DNA from: Methanolobus chelungpuianus
GTDB lineage: Archaea; Halobacteriota; Methanosarcinia; Methanosarcinales; Methanosarcinaceae
NCBI RefSeq assembly: GCF_024500045.1
Contig: NZ_JTEO01000004.1
Span: 744,001 to 808,000 of the forward strand
Direction of reading: 5' to 3'
DNA length: 64,000 nt
Position numbers and translations under genes: made by a program. Below, piece after piece: positions 25,878 to 35,184 of the stretch; positions within the stretch are counted from its first letter, which is position 1, and each line of letters starts with the position of its first letter. Below the pieces are notes generated by a model. It saw only the letters and a list, made by a program, of their open reading frames with translations, ran no database searches and was not told the DNA's origin.

Positions 25878-27296
25878 ATGCGTGAGGAATGCGGTGTTGT
25901 GGGTGTGGTGAAACACGGTACGGAATCACACCCGGTACCTGCTTCGCTGCAGATATACTATGCCCTTTATGCATTGCAGCACCGTGGGCAGGAATCCTCC
26001 GGCATAACCGTTCATAACGGCAAGGATCCCATGACCATTAAGGGCATGGGACTTGTCCCTGAAGTTTTTGATAAGAACGCCCTTCTTGAGCTTAAAGGGC
26101 GGGTCGGCATAGGCCACGTGCGCTATTCAACATGTGGCGACTCTATGATCGAGAACTGCCAGCCCTTCATTGTCAAATACAAGAGCGGCAGTGTTGCCAT
26201 TGCTCATAACGGTAACCTTGTCAACAGCCTTGAACTGAGACGGAAGCTTGAATCCGAAGGTCATCTCTTCGTGGCAAGCTCGGACACTGAGGTTATAGCA
26301 CATCTTCTTGTTAAAGAGCTTTTGAAGAATCCTGTTATTGAAGCCGTCAGCAATGTGATGAAGCAGCTCAATGGCTCATATTCTCTGGCCATCATGATCG
26401 ATGACCTGCTCATGGCAGTGCGGGATCCCATGGGCTTCAAGCCGCTGTGTGTGGGCTCCATCGACTCCGGGTACGTGGTCGCATCAGAGAGCGTAGCCAT
26501 CGATACTCTGAATGGCAAGCTCATCAGGGATGTAAAACCGGGCGAACTGGTCATCTTCCGTGACGGTGGGATCGAGTCCCATCAGCTTTTCCGGGAGCCC
26601 AATTCCGCACACTGTGTTTTCGAATATGTCTATTTTGCGCGCCCGGATTCTATAATCGACGGCAAACTGGTCTACAAGGTAAGGGAGCGTATAGGCGAGA
26701 GACTGGCAAAGGAGCATCCCGTTGAGGCTGATATGGTATCTCCCGTGCCGGACTCTGGCATCACGTCTGCTATTGGCTATTCACGCCAGTCCGATATCAT
26801 CTATGAAGAGAGCCTCATGAAGAACCGTTATATCGGGCGCACCTTCATCCTGCCAGGCCAGGCAATGCGCGAGACTGCCGTGAGACTCAAGATGAACACC
26901 ATTGGGCAGAACGTCAGGGGCAGAAGGATAGTCCTGATCGATGACAGCATTGTGAGGGGAACTACCTCCCGGCGTATAATCGATATGATAAAGAACGCCG
27001 GTGCCACGGAGGTCCATGCGCGCATAGGCAGTCCCCCGATAGTCGCCCCCTGCTATCTTGGAATAGACATGGCTTCAAGGGATGAACTGATAGCTGCCCA
27101 CAAGACCATAAAAGGCGTGGAAGCTGTGATCAATGCAGATTCCCTGGGATACCTGAGCATTGAAGGTCTCGTTGAATCCATAGGGATCAACCGCGACGAC
27201 CTCTGCCTGGGTTGCCTCACTGGTGCCTATCCCGTGGATATCCCCGGAGAGAAGATATGCCAGCGAAGACAGCTGAAACTGCATGAGTTCCAGTAA
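25878..27296 (+). CDS. purF: Amidophosphoribosyltransferase PurF
   Basis: The 472-residue enzyme starts MREECGVVGVV; Cys5 becomes the catalytic N-terminal nucleophile after removal of four residues. The glutaminase domain (HRGQESSGI, HVRYSTCGD, AHNGNLVN) is followed by the phosphoribosyltransferase domain with the PRPP loop IVLIDDSIVRGTTSRR. C-terminal cysteines (CLGCLTGAYP ... KIC) fit the iron-sulfur-containing Bacillus-type enzyme. It catalyses the first committed step of purine synthesis. It is 33 bp downstream of L37e and probably cotranscribed with it. Confidence 0.96.
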   Translation: MREECGVVGVVKHGTESHPVPASLQIYYALYALQHRGQESSGITVHNGKDPMTIKGMGLVPEVFDKNALLELKGRVGIGHVRYSTCGDSMIENCQPFIVKYKSGSVAIAHNGNLVNSLELRRKLESEGHLFVASSDTEVIAHLLVKELLKNPVIEAVSNVMKQLNGSYSLAIMIDDLLMAVRDPMGFKPLCVGSIDSGYVVASESVAIDTLNGKLIRDVKPGELVIFRDGGIESHQLFREPNSAHCVFEYVYFARPDSIIDGKLVYKVRERIGERLAKEHPVEADMVSPVPDSGITSAIGYSRQSDIIYEESLMKNRYIGRTFILPGQAMRETAVRLKMNTIGQNVRGRRIVLIDDSIVRGTTSRRIIDMIKNAGATEVHARIGSPPIVAPCYLGIDMASRDELIAAHKTIKGVEAVINADSLGYLSIEGLVESIGINRDDLCLGCLTGAYPVDIPGEKICQRRQLKLHEFQ

Positions 27297-27526
27297 AGTC
27301 CTGCAGGCTTTTTATATCAGGTTCCGATTATTCTCTTTTTTAACACTTTCGTGTAATAGTCACGTAGTCCTTTGATGATATGCGCTTGCCATAACAATAA
27401 AGTCCAAGCTTTTCGCATGCTGCCAGTTACTCCCGATCAGGACGAGCCTGTAGGGCTATAGTAAATCTTTGAAGACAGCAACATGTGTCAGTCTGGATCT
27501 GTAGCATAATTGAAAAAGTAGTATGG

Positions 27527-27598
27527 GGCCGGGATCGAGAATCGAACTCGAATCGTAGCCTCCACAGGGCCACAGGATAACCGCTACCCCACCCCGGC
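27527..27598 (-). tRNA. tRNA-His (anticodon GUG)
   Basis: The cloverleaf has acceptor GCCGGGG/UCCCGGC, anticodon stem UGGCC/GGCUA with loop CUGUGGA (anticodon GUG), T arm UCGAG-UUCGAUU-CUCGA and the archaeal histidine discriminator C73. The next three bases on this strand are CCA (27526-27524), so the 3' end may be encoded, unlike the other tRNAs in the window. G-1 is not encoded (a T precedes G1). Confidence 0.95.
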
Positions 27599-27699
27599 AC
27601 GAGTAAGGTGTTTTGCTTGAAAGCACCCTATAGATGTCCGTTTCTTAGATAAAGTTTTCCTTTGAAAATGCCTTTCTAAGACTGCACATCAGAAATATA

Positions 27700-29979
27700 T
27701 CACTGCAGTAGGGACTGCCTCTTCGCAGGTGCACCTGGAGTGCAGCCGGCATTTTCATCAAGGACTAAAGGTGACTGTCCCGGACAGTGATCGCACTTTT
27801 TCAGTTTCACCCAGAATATGCTGCCCTGTCCTGCAGGATTGTTCTCCACGCCGACCTCACCTTCCATGATCTCTGCTATCCTTTTAACTATCGCAAGCCC
27901 GAGGCCGGTCCCTTTGACACCTTTCTTATGCACGCGCTTGAAACGATCGAATACCTGCGTCTTTAGTTCGTCAGGTATACCTTCTCCCAGGTCTGCCACC
28001 TCTACTTTCCACAGCTGCTCACAGTCCTTTACCTCAAGGGTTATGCAGGTGCCCTCAGGACTGTATTTTATTGCATTCGAGATGAAATTGGCAAAGATCT
28101 CTTCCACTATGGGGTTGACAGATGAGTAAAAGGTCCCTTCTGCCATTATCTCCAGACGCATCTGCTTTTCAAGGAGCTTGTGCTCGAACTGTTCGGAGCA
28201 GTTCCTCAGGATGGCGCCAAGGTCTAATATATCCAGCTGGATATCCCTGACCGATTCAAGCTTTGCGAACTTGGCAGCCGTCTCTATCATTTCTATCAGC
28301 TTGTCATTGTTACGGCTTATCCCGTCCATCAGTAACTTTTGCTTTGGGGTGGCCTCGCTCTCCATAAGGAGGTCGGAATATCCTTTAATGTTGCCTGCCG
28401 GATTCAGCAGATCATGCCTCATTATATCCGTGAACAGATCCTTGAGCTCATTGGACTTACGAAGTTCCTCTTCAAACTGTTTTCTTTCACTGATGTCCAT
28501 GGTTGTGCCTGCAAGTCTGAGCGGTTCATCCGAACTGTCATACTCTACCAGTTTGCCGCGTGCCTGTATCCATCTGAATGATGTGTCCTTATGCTGCATC
28601 CTGAACTCCGATTCAAAGGAAGGCCTGTCTCCCTTGATGTGAAGTGCGATATCATCCATGACCCGGTCAGTATCTTCGGGGTGTATGAGCTTCTTCCAGG
28701 AATTAAAGTTTGGCTTTATATCTGCTGGCCTGTAGTCCAGCATTTCCGCCCATCTCTCGTTAAAGATCATCTCATTGGTCCTGATATTCCAGTCCCACAT
28801 GCCAAGGTCTGCACCCATCAGGGCAAGCTCCATTCTTTCCTGGGTCCTGCGGAGTATTTCCTCAACTTCCTTCCGCTCTGTGACATCGCGAGCCACTGCC
28901 AGCACATACCTGTTGTTCTCATGTGCCGCGAAGGTGACATTCATTTCCACAGGGGCGATCGTCTTATCCTTCCTGATGATGACCCTGTCGATATCGAGGA
29001 ACCGGTTACCGCATATTTCCCTCATGTCCTGTTCCCAGAAGCGCCCGCCGAACACATGCTCAATGTTCCCTTTTCCCATTCTCAGAAACTCCTCCCTTGA
29101 ATATCCCAGCTCCTTGCAGGCAGTCTCGTTGACATCGATGATGGTCTCGGTGAGGGGGTCGATCACAAAGATAAAGTCACTGGACTCATTGATGAGATTC
29201 TTGAACAGGCTGAGGTTCTCGAGGAACAGCTTGTGCTGTATTGCCATTCCGATAAGTTCAGAAAGGATCCTCAACGCAGGTAATTGTTCCCTGTAACCTG
29301 CTTCAGCGAAGGAGGGGTTTTCGATGGCTATGAACCCGACAAGTGCCGTGTCTATTTTCGTAGGGACAATCACCATGGAGCTAACAGCTCTTACATTCAT
29401 TATCTCTCTCTCCCGTGTTGCGGCTTTTGGAAGCGCTGCACTCTCCACCAGATGCGGGCGGGTATCGTTCCGTATCTGTTCCATGAGCCATGGAAAATTG
29501 GATTCGCTGAGGTTCTCAAACACTGCCTTCCTTCCTGTCCCGCATACCGCATCCCATCTGTGGTTAATTGTGAAGGGATGCCTGTCTTTGCCAAGCAGGA
29601 CCAGGTAATTGCATGCAGAATTGCAGAACTGCCCTGTTCTCTCCAGGGTCTCGGCAATAGCCCTGTCGACGTCCCTGGGGGCGATAAACAGCGATATAAG
29701 GGAATTGAGAGAGCTTTCCATTTCCAGGCTTCTCTCCATCAGTTCTTCAACCAGCTTCTTCTCTTCATTGAGTCCTTTTATCTTGAGCTCAAGTTCCCTG
29801 TTCATGCGGTCTATGCGCACACTTGCATAGATAATGGCTGCAAAGGTTGTCAATATCAGTGCGGAGCTGAAGATGGTGGCCGTCTTTTCTCCCGATACGA
29901 TAAAAGGCGACAGCACCACTATCCCTAGGACGCAAACGATCAGAAGGAATACGCCGTTGACAAGATTTGGTATCTTCAT
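27700..29979 (-). CDS. Membrane-anchored sensor histidine kinase with GAF and two PAS domains
   Basis: The 759-residue protein has two membrane helices (about residues 6-28 and 34-53), a coiled coil (57-95), a GAF-like domain (100-255), PAS domain 1 with PAC (270-385, SSDFIFVIDPLTETIIDVNETACKELGY), PAS domain 2 (395-510, MWDWNIRTNEMIFNERW) and a histidine kinase core: H522 in MRHDLLNP, N box (SNAIKYS, N635), G1 (ADLGEGIP, D663) and G2 (KGTGLGLAIV). The H box lacks the common E after H-[DE] of HisKA but fits HDLLNP-type kinases of methanogens. ATG 29979 follows GAGG; TTG 30021 is less likely. No response regulator gene is adjacent. Confidence 0.92.
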   Translation of the reverse strand: MKIPNLVNGVFLLIVCVLGIVVLSPFIVSGEKTATIFSSALILTTFAAIIYASVRIDRMNRELELKIKGLNEEKKLVEELMERSLEMESSLNSLISLFIAPRDVDRAIAETLERTGQFCNSACNYLVLLGKDRHPFTINHRWDAVCGTGRKAVFENLSESNFPWLMEQIRNDTRPHLVESAALPKAATREREIMNVRAVSSMVIVPTKIDTALVGFIAIENPSFAEAGYREQLPALRILSELIGMAIQHKLFLENLSLFKNLINESSDFIFVIDPLTETIIDVNETACKELGYSREEFLRMGKGNIEHVFGGRFWEQDMREICGNRFLDIDRVIIRKDKTIAPVEMNVTFAAHENNRYVLAVARDVTERKEVEEILRRTQERMELALMGADLGMWDWNIRTNEMIFNERWAEMLDYRPADIKPNFNSWKKLIHPEDTDRVMDDIALHIKGDRPSFESEFRMQHKDTSFRWIQARGKLVEYDSSDEPLRLAGTTMDISERKQFEEELRKSNELKDLFTDIMRHDLLNPAGNIKGYSDLLMESEATPKQKLLMDGISRNNDKLIEMIETAAKFAKLESVRDIQLDILDLGAILRNCSEQFEHKLLEKQMRLEIMAEGTFYSSVNPIVEEIFANFISNAIKYSPEGTCITLEVKDCEQLWKVEVADLGEGIPDELKTQVFDRFKRVHKKGVKGTGLGLAIVKRIAEIMEGEVGVENNPAGQGSIFWVKLKKCDHCPGQSPLVLDENAGCTPGAPAKRQSLLQ

Positions 29980-30149
29980 TTCCAATTGCCTCGGAGGATA
30001 TCGAAAAGAGAAATTGTCCAATTGATCAAGAATATATAATATATTTATTTGCTATTAATATTTATCTGGGCTGCGGTGCAGGCCGAAAAGTTTAAGGGTT
30101 AATTTTAACTATTTGTTGAATTCAAATTACATATTATAGCAACAAAGAG

Positions 30150-31277
30150 ATGATATTCATCGCAAGGACTTTCCAGAAAACCAATCCCGTAACAAACAGG
30201 GACATTGCAGTGGACCCTGTTGAAAGCAAGGCAGAATATCTTGTGCTTGAGCCCGCGGGCTATCCTATGACCAGCATCCTGGAGGAGTACCCGGAGATCG
30301 AGGATTCAGGGGTGTTCGAGCACTATGCCAGGGAACAGTGGAAGGGTGTCGTCGCTGTCAAGGGAGAATACCTTTTTGACAAGCGCATGTACCCTGATTT
30401 TGCATATAAGGTAAAAGAAGTTGAGCCTCCTGAATCCGTTATTGGCCCCGATACGTGCATAATTGTAAGGGACCTTACAGATGCCGTTATCCCAAAGATG
30501 GAATTCCGAAGCAAGATAAGCTTTGATGATGTCATCGGGCAGCCAAGCGCGCGCCAGAAGTGCAGGCTTATAGAACGCTTCCTTGAAGAACCTGAAAGAT
30601 TCGGTAAGTGGGCGCCCAGGAACATACTGTTCTACGGCCCCTCGGGGACAGGCAAGACCATGTTTGCCAAGGCGATAGCCAACAAGGCGGAAGTTCCTAT
30701 ACTTCCTGTGAAAGCAACCGAGCTGATAGGAGAGTTCGTAGGCGAGGGTGCCCGCCAGATACACCAGCTCTACGAGAGGGCCCAGGAAATGGCGCCATGC
30801 ATTATATTCATCGATGAACTGGACGCCATCGCCCTTGACCGAAGGCATCAGGAGCTGCGCGGCGACGTCGCGGAAATCGTCAACGCCCTGCTCACCGAGA
30901 TGGATGGCATTGTAGAGCGTCCCGGCATCTGTACCATAGGTGCCACCAACAGGACCGATACGCTTGATCCGGCTGTGCGCAGCAGGTTCGAGGAAGAGAT
31001 CGAGTTCGTACTGCCCAACGAGAAGGAACGCTACCAGATACTGGAATCCAATATTGCCACCTTCCCCCTGGAAGTCGCTGACGTTGACCTTGGTTCCCTT
31101 GCCAGGATGACGGAAGGCCTTTCTGGACGCGATATCGTGGAGAAGGTTCTCAAGACCGCCCTTCATAGGGCCATTATAGATGATCGGGAGAGTGTCACTC
31201 AGGAAGACTTTGAGATCTCTGTGAAAAAGATCAAAAAGGTCAACGAGACCCTTAATCCCGAGAAGATGTACATTTAA
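30150..31277 (+). CDS. AAA ATPase with non-PAN N-terminus
   Basis: The 375-residue protein has one AAA module: Walker A GPSGTGKT (163-170), Walker B IIFIDELDAIA (218-228), second region of homology GATNRTDTLDPAVRSRFEEEIEF with the arginine finger, and a C-terminal helical lid. The AAA core is like proteasome-activating nucleotidase and Cdc48, but the 118-residue N-terminal part (starting FIARTFQKTNPVTNRDIAV) has neither the coiled coil of PAN nor the Cdc48 N domain. It probably remodels a specific protein substrate; which one is unknown. It is divergent from the histidine kinase gene and ends at a hairpin terminator. Confidence 0.9.
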   Translation: MIFIARTFQKTNPVTNRDIAVDPVESKAEYLVLEPAGYPMTSILEEYPEIEDSGVFEHYAREQWKGVVAVKGEYLFDKRMYPDFAYKVKEVEPPESVIGPDTCIIVRDLTDAVIPKMEFRSKISFDDVIGQPSARQKCRLIERFLEEPERFGKWAPRNILFYGPSGTGKTMFAKAIANKAEVPILPVKATELIGEFVGEGARQIHQLYERAQEMAPCIIFIDELDAIALDRRHQELRGDVAEIVNALLTEMDGIVERPGICTIGATNRTDTLDPAVRSRFEEEIEFVLPNEKERYQILESNIATFPLEVADVDLGSLARMTEGLSGRDIVEKVLKTALHRAIIDDRESVTQEDFEISVKKIKKVNETLNPEKMYI

Positions 31278-31312
31278 GACGCTTATATCAGACATGCCTG
31301 ATATCTGTTCCG

Positions 31313-31335
31313 GACCCTTTCAGGGTCATCTTTTT
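31313..31335 (+). terminator. Hairpin with T-run after the AAA ATPase gene
   Basis: GACCC-TTTCA-GGGTC followed by ATCTTTTT. A second inverted repeat (ATATCAG...CTGATAT, 31285-31304) precedes it. The T-run also forms part of the TATA-like sequence for the next gene. Confidence 0.55.
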
Positions 31336-31361
31336 AAATTTAGCATCTATATCGTGACTCC

Positions 31362-31628
31362 ATGGCAGAGGTAAACGAGTCCGACAGGTTTGAATGCGTA
31401 ATAGTGAACGTTTTTGACAAAGGCATGTGGAAAGGCGTTGTCGTGGAAGAAGTAAGGTCCGGAGGCCGTGTCTATTTCGGCAGGACAAAAGCCGAGGGTT
31501 TCAACTACGAACCGGGGGACAGTCTGTTCATAGGCATCAGGCCACTTGCATATCCCATGGAAGAGCGCACGATGGAAGTGATCCTCTATGACGGGGATGA
31601 CAATAAGCTTGACTGGACATATCTATGA
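31362..31628 (+). CDS. Conserved small hypothetical protein, likely leaderless
   Basis: The 88-residue protein (MAEVNESDRFECVIVNVFDK...) alternates beta strands (FECVIVNVF, WKGVVVEEV, GRVYFGRT, SLFIGIRPLAY, TMEVILYDG) and could be a small beta barrel. I do not recognise the family. TTTTTAAATTTAG at 31331-31343 lies about 25 nt before the ATG, so the mRNA probably starts at or near the start codon. It is followed tail to tail by RNase Z. Base composition and codon use look like those of its neighbours, which supports a real gene. Confidence 0.8.
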   Translation: MAEVNESDRFECVIVNVFDKGMWKGVVVEEVRSGGRVYFGRTKAEGFNYEPGDSLFIGIRPLAYPMEERTMEVILYDGDDNKLDWTYL

Positions 31629-31673
31629 TCCCGGCAGTTTTAGTTTAAGCGGGCTTTATCAGTTCCTGCCTTT

Positions 31674-32609
31674 TTATTTCTGTGAAGCGCCTATCTCATC
31701 CCGCAGCACCACCTCAGTTTCCAGAAGGTCCTGGGCTATTGTGACATTGCCAAATACCTTTTTTGCTTCCGTGAGCAGCGGTTCTGCATTTTCCGAATAC
31801 CTGGCGCTGATGTGTGTCAGTATGAGTCTGGATACATTTGCTTCCTTTGCAAGGCGCGCAGCCTCTTCTGCAGTGGAGTGCATGGATTCCAGCGCCCATT
31901 CCTGCTGATCGTTTGCAAGGGTAGCATCATGGATGAGCAGGTCAGCATCACGGCTTGCTTCCAGTACTTCCTGGCAGGGTCTTGTGTCTCCGCTGTATAC
32001 TATCTTCCTTCCGGGGCGTGGTTCGCCGACAACCTCTTCCGGCAGGATGATCCTGCCTTTGACTTCCACCTGTTCACCCCTGTGGAGCTTTGAGAAGAGA
32101 GGCCCGGGCGGGACACCAAGCTCAATGGCTCTCTCCCTGTTGAACCTCCCCACGCGCTCATCCTCTATGAGTGCATATCCGATGCTTGGCACGCTGTGGT
32201 GGGTCTTCAGGGCATGGATGGAGTATCCGTCCCTCTTGACAACGTCTCCTGGCTCAAGGTCCACTGCATCTATTTCGAAACGGAGCTTATAGTATCCCAG
32301 GGCGCTGAGTATCCTTGCGAATTCGTGCACATGATGGGGCCCGTAGATCTTAAGGGGTTCTGTCCTTCCCTGGAATGACATTGTCTGTATCAGTCCGGGT
32401 ATTCCCAGGATGTGGTCTGCATGGAAATGGGTGATGAATATTGAGCTTAGCGATTTCATCCCTGTCTTTGCCCGCATCATCTGCTGCTGTGTCCCTTCCC
32501 CGCAGTCGAATAGCAGTAATTCCCCTTCACGGTTGATCATGATGGCTGCAGGATTGCGTTCAGGTGTCGGAAGGGAGCCACCTGTCCCAAGGAAGATTAC
32601 GCGAAGCAT
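31674..32609 (-). CDS. rnz: Ribonuclease Z (tRNA 3' endonuclease)
   Basis: The 311-residue metallo-beta-lactamase protein has FLGTGGSLPTPERNP, the zinc site THFHADHILGIPGL, the flexible exosite region (GVPPGPLFSKLHRGE, with GPLxxKL), KIVYSGDTRPC, LIHDATL and LILTHISARY, all typical of RNase Z. It cleaves the 3' trailer of tRNA precursors, which is needed here because most tRNAs lack an encoded CCA. It is divergent from the S8e gene. Confidence 0.95.
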   Translation of the reverse strand: MLRVIFLGTGGSLPTPERNPAAIMINREGELLLFDCGEGTQQQMMRAKTGMKSLSSIFITHFHADHILGIPGLIQTMSFQGRTEPLKIYGPHHVHEFARILSALGYYKLRFEIDAVDLEPGDVVKRDGYSIHALKTHHSVPSIGYALIEDERVGRFNRERAIELGVPPGPLFSKLHRGEQVEVKGRIILPEEVVGEPRPGRKIVYSGDTRPCQEVLEASRDADLLIHDATLANDQQEWALESMHSTAEEAARLAKEANVSRLILTHISARYSENAEPLLTEAKKVFGNVTIAQDLLETEVVLRDEIGASQK

Positions 32610-32835
32610 GTAGCCATATTACGTGTTATGGTTATTTATGAATTGCTTCTCATAAAGGCAGCTTGTACGGGGAGTATCCTATTTTGTTCTGTGCCGGTAG
32701 TGTTATTATTTATGAACGGCTTGCTGCCCATTCGAAAAGTTCATATAGAATCTTATTATTAATGGTACGTCCATAAGTCATATTTTGATTATACTATCAT
32801 AATCAATTTCTTATATACTGATCAAGAGGATTATC

Positions 32836-33210
32836 ATGAAATGGCAAGGCAGATCCAGAAGAAGTTACACCGGTGCCAAGGTTAAGGCATTCCGCAGCAA
32901 GAGAAAGTTCGAACTGGGACGCGAGTCCGCTGACACCCGCATAGCTGAGACCAAGAGAAAGAACGTCTCAACTACCGGAGGAAACAGGAAGGTAAGGCTC
33001 CTGCAGTGTGATGTCGTAAATGTGACCGATGCACAGGGCAAGACCCAGAAGACAACCATCAGCACAGTGGTCGGGAACACCGCAAACGAGCACTACGTCA
33101 GGCGTAATATACTCACAAAGGGCTCAGTCATCAAGACCGCTCTGGGTAACGCAAAGATAACAAGCCGTCCTGGACAGGATGGAGTTGTCAATGCAGTACT
33201 CGTTGAGTAA
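32836..33210 (+). CDS. rps8e: 30S ribosomal protein S8e
   Basis: The 124-residue protein begins [17 protein letters not shown] and contains [12 protein letters not shown] and [26 protein letters not shown], the S8e signature. TTCTTATATACTG at 32809-32820 would be the TATA box and GAGGATTATC precedes the ATG. Downstream there is a T-rich stretch (CATTTTTTCCTTTTG, 33243-33258) that may end transcription. Confidence 0.96.
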   Translation: MKWQGRSRRSYTGAKVKAFRSKRKFELGRESADTRIAETKRKNVSTTGGNRKVRLLQCDVVNVTDAQGKTQKTTISTVVGNTANEHYVRRNILTKGSVIKTALGNAKITSRPGQDGVVNAVLVE

Positions 33211-33277
33211 ACATATCTCTCAGATATAAAACTATCAAACCTTCATTTTTTCCTTTTGTTGCAGGAGTTTGCCAGAT

Positions 33278-33769
33278 ATGGATGAAAAAACCCGTCATAT
33301 ACTCGAATGCCTCGAAGAGGATGCAAGGATGACCCATGACCAGATAGCAGCCCTTACAGGTCTGCCTGTGCAGGAAGTCGACAAAAGGATAAGGGAAATG
33401 GAAGGCAATGGCATCATCCGCAAGTACAAGACAGTCATTGACTGGGACCTTGCGGGTGATGAGAACGTTTATGCTATCATTGAGCTGAAGGTGAGCCTTG
33501 AACGCAGGCTTGGCTACCAGGCACTGGTGGAACGCCTCTACAAGTTCCCTGAGGTGCGCTCAGTGAGATTGCTTTCAGGGCAATATGACCTCTCACTTAC
33601 TGTGAGCGGCCAGTCCATGAAAGAAGTAGCTTTCTTTGTTGCAGAGAAGATATCCACTCTTGACCAGGTGCAGCACACAACAACCCATTTCGTGCTCAAG
33701 ACCTACAAAGAGGATGGTATAATCCTGTATGAGGAAGATCGTGTTGCACGTTTGCCTGTAACACCGTAA
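33278..33769 (+). CDS. Lrp/AsnC family transcriptional regulator
   Basis: The 163-residue protein has an N-terminal helix-turn-helix (ILECLEEDARMTHDQIAALTGLPVQEVDKRIREMEGNGIIRKYKTVIDW) and a C-terminal RAM/AsnC ligand-binding domain (YAIIELKVS..., VRSVRLLSGQYDLSLTVSG). GGAG ends 10 nt before ATG 33278; the TTG at 33269 is too close to it. The gene is 40 bp upstream of an aminotransferase gene; this Lrp-aminotransferase pair recurs in methanogens, and the regulator probably senses an amino acid and controls its partner. Confidence 0.92.
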   Translation: MDEKTRHILECLEEDARMTHDQIAALTGLPVQEVDKRIREMEGNGIIRKYKTVIDWDLAGDENVYAIIELKVSLERRLGYQALVERLYKFPEVRSVRLLSGQYDLSLTVSGQSMKEVAFFVAEKISTLDQVQHTTTHFVLKTYKEDGIILYEEDRVARLPVTP

Positions 33770-33809
33770 TCATTATTCATGTCGATCCAATTTGCAGGAA
33801 GTGATGTTT

Positions 33810-34985
33810 ATGCGAAAAACATGCCGCCCCTCCAGATTTGTTGCGGATGTGACTAAGAAGGTCCCTCCATCCGGTATACGCCGCTATTTCGATCTTGCGT
33901 CGGAGATAGATGATGTCATATCCCTTGGCGTAGGTGAGCCTGATTTCGTGACTCCCTGGCATATAAGGGAAGCATGCATCCACTCCCTGGAATGTGGTGA
34001 GACATCTTATACTTCCAACTATGGCCTGCTTGAGCTTCGCGAGGAGATATCCGGGTTCTTTACTGATAAGTTCACGACCACCTACGATCCTAAATCAGAG
34101 ATCCTTGTAACATCGGGTGTAAGTGAGGCATTGGATCTGGCCATACGTGCGATCACAAATCCCGGGGATGAGATAATAATTCCCCAGCCCTCTTATGTCG
34201 CATACACGCCTTCGGTAATGTTTGCCGGAGGAGTTCCTGTTCCTGCGGACACCTGCCTGGAGAACGAGTTCAAGCTGCATGCGGAGGACCTTGAGGACGT
34301 CATAACGGAAAAGACGAAGGCCCTGATCCTTAACTATCCGAACAACCCTACCGGCGCCACCATGGGCAGAAAGGATCTGGAGGCTATCGCCGATGTGGTG
34401 GCCGAGCATGACATCATGGTGATATCCGATGAGGTGTATGATTGTCTTACTTACAACGGGAAACACACCTGTTTTGCTTCACTCGACGGCATGAAGGACA
34501 GGACAATATTGCTCAACGGCTTCTCTAAAGCCTATGCAATGACCGGTTTCAGGATGGCATATGCACTGGCCCCCCGCGAGATCATAGCCTCCATGATGCT
34601 CATTCATCAATATTCCATGCTGTGCGCCCCGATCCTGGCCCAGATAGGAGCCATCGAAGCCCTCCGCAACGGCACCCGTGAAATGGAGCGCATGGTCCGT
34701 GACTACGACCGCCGCCGAAACCTTATCGTCAGCGGCCTCAACAGGATAGGCCTTGATTGCTTCGTGCCCACAGGTGCATTCTATGCCTTCCCGAGCGTCG
34801 AGAGCACAGGCCTCACTTCCGAGGAGTTCGCCGAGAGGCTGCTCTTTGAACAGAAGGTCGTCACGATTCCCGGCAACGTGTTCGGCAAGGCCGGAGACGG
34901 CTTCCTGCGCTGCTCCTATGCGACCTCAAGGGAAGAGATTGAGAAGGCGCTGGCGAGACTCGAGGAATTTGTGGAAGGGCTGTGA
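33810..34985 (+). CDS. Pyridoxal phosphate-dependent aminotransferase, class I
   Basis: The 391-residue protein has fold-type I motifs: SLGVGEPDFVTPWHIREA, YTSNYGLLELREEI, LNYPNNPTGATM, ISDEVYDCLTYNG, NGFSKAYAMTGFRMAY (Schiff-base lysine in FSKAYAMTG) and FLRCSYATSREEI (substrate-carboxylate arginine). It resembles archaeal broad-specificity or aspartate/aromatic aminotransferases; the substrate is not clear. Of three possible starts (TTG 33792, ATG 33804, ATG 33810) the last has the best spacing from AGGAAGTG. It is probably cotranscribed with the Lrp-type gene. Confidence 0.93.
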   Translation: MRKTCRPSRFVADVTKKVPPSGIRRYFDLASEIDDVISLGVGEPDFVTPWHIREACIHSLECGETSYTSNYGLLELREEISGFFTDKFTTTYDPKSEILVTSGVSEALDLAIRAITNPGDEIIIPQPSYVAYTPSVMFAGGVPVPADTCLENEFKLHAEDLEDVITEKTKALILNYPNNPTGATMGRKDLEAIADVVAEHDIMVISDEVYDCLTYNGKHTCFASLDGMKDRTILLNGFSKAYAMTGFRMAYALAPREIIASMMLIHQYSMLCAPILAQIGAIEALRNGTREMERMVRDYDRRRNLIVSGLNRIGLDCFVPTGAFYAFPSVESTGLTSEEFAERLLFEQKVVTIPGNVFGKAGDGFLRCSYATSREEIEKALARLEEFVEGL

Positions 34986-35028
34986 TTTAGTCCGTCACTC
35001 GGATTCCATGCCCTAAACTTTGATTCCC

Positions 35029-35047
35029 GCTCTTTACAGAGCTTTTT
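35029..35047 (+). terminator. Short hairpin with T-run after the aminotransferase gene
   Basis: GCTCT-TTAC-AGAGC followed by TTTTTC. Confidence 0.5.
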
Positions 35048-35184
35048 CAGGCGGGTTGAATTATTTTATAATTGGCGTTTTTGCTTTTACTCGTATAATA
35101 TAAATATTATCCCTTGCTATCTGTCTGTAGTCCAGACTGCAGTATGCCTGCTGGACCAGTTAATACCCTTCCGGTCGAAAAACA

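Noticed and set aside
30306-31295. 329-codon open frame antisense to the AAA ATPase gene
   Set aside because: The sense strand has clear AAA motifs; the antisense frame is a by-product of codon bias and resembles no family.
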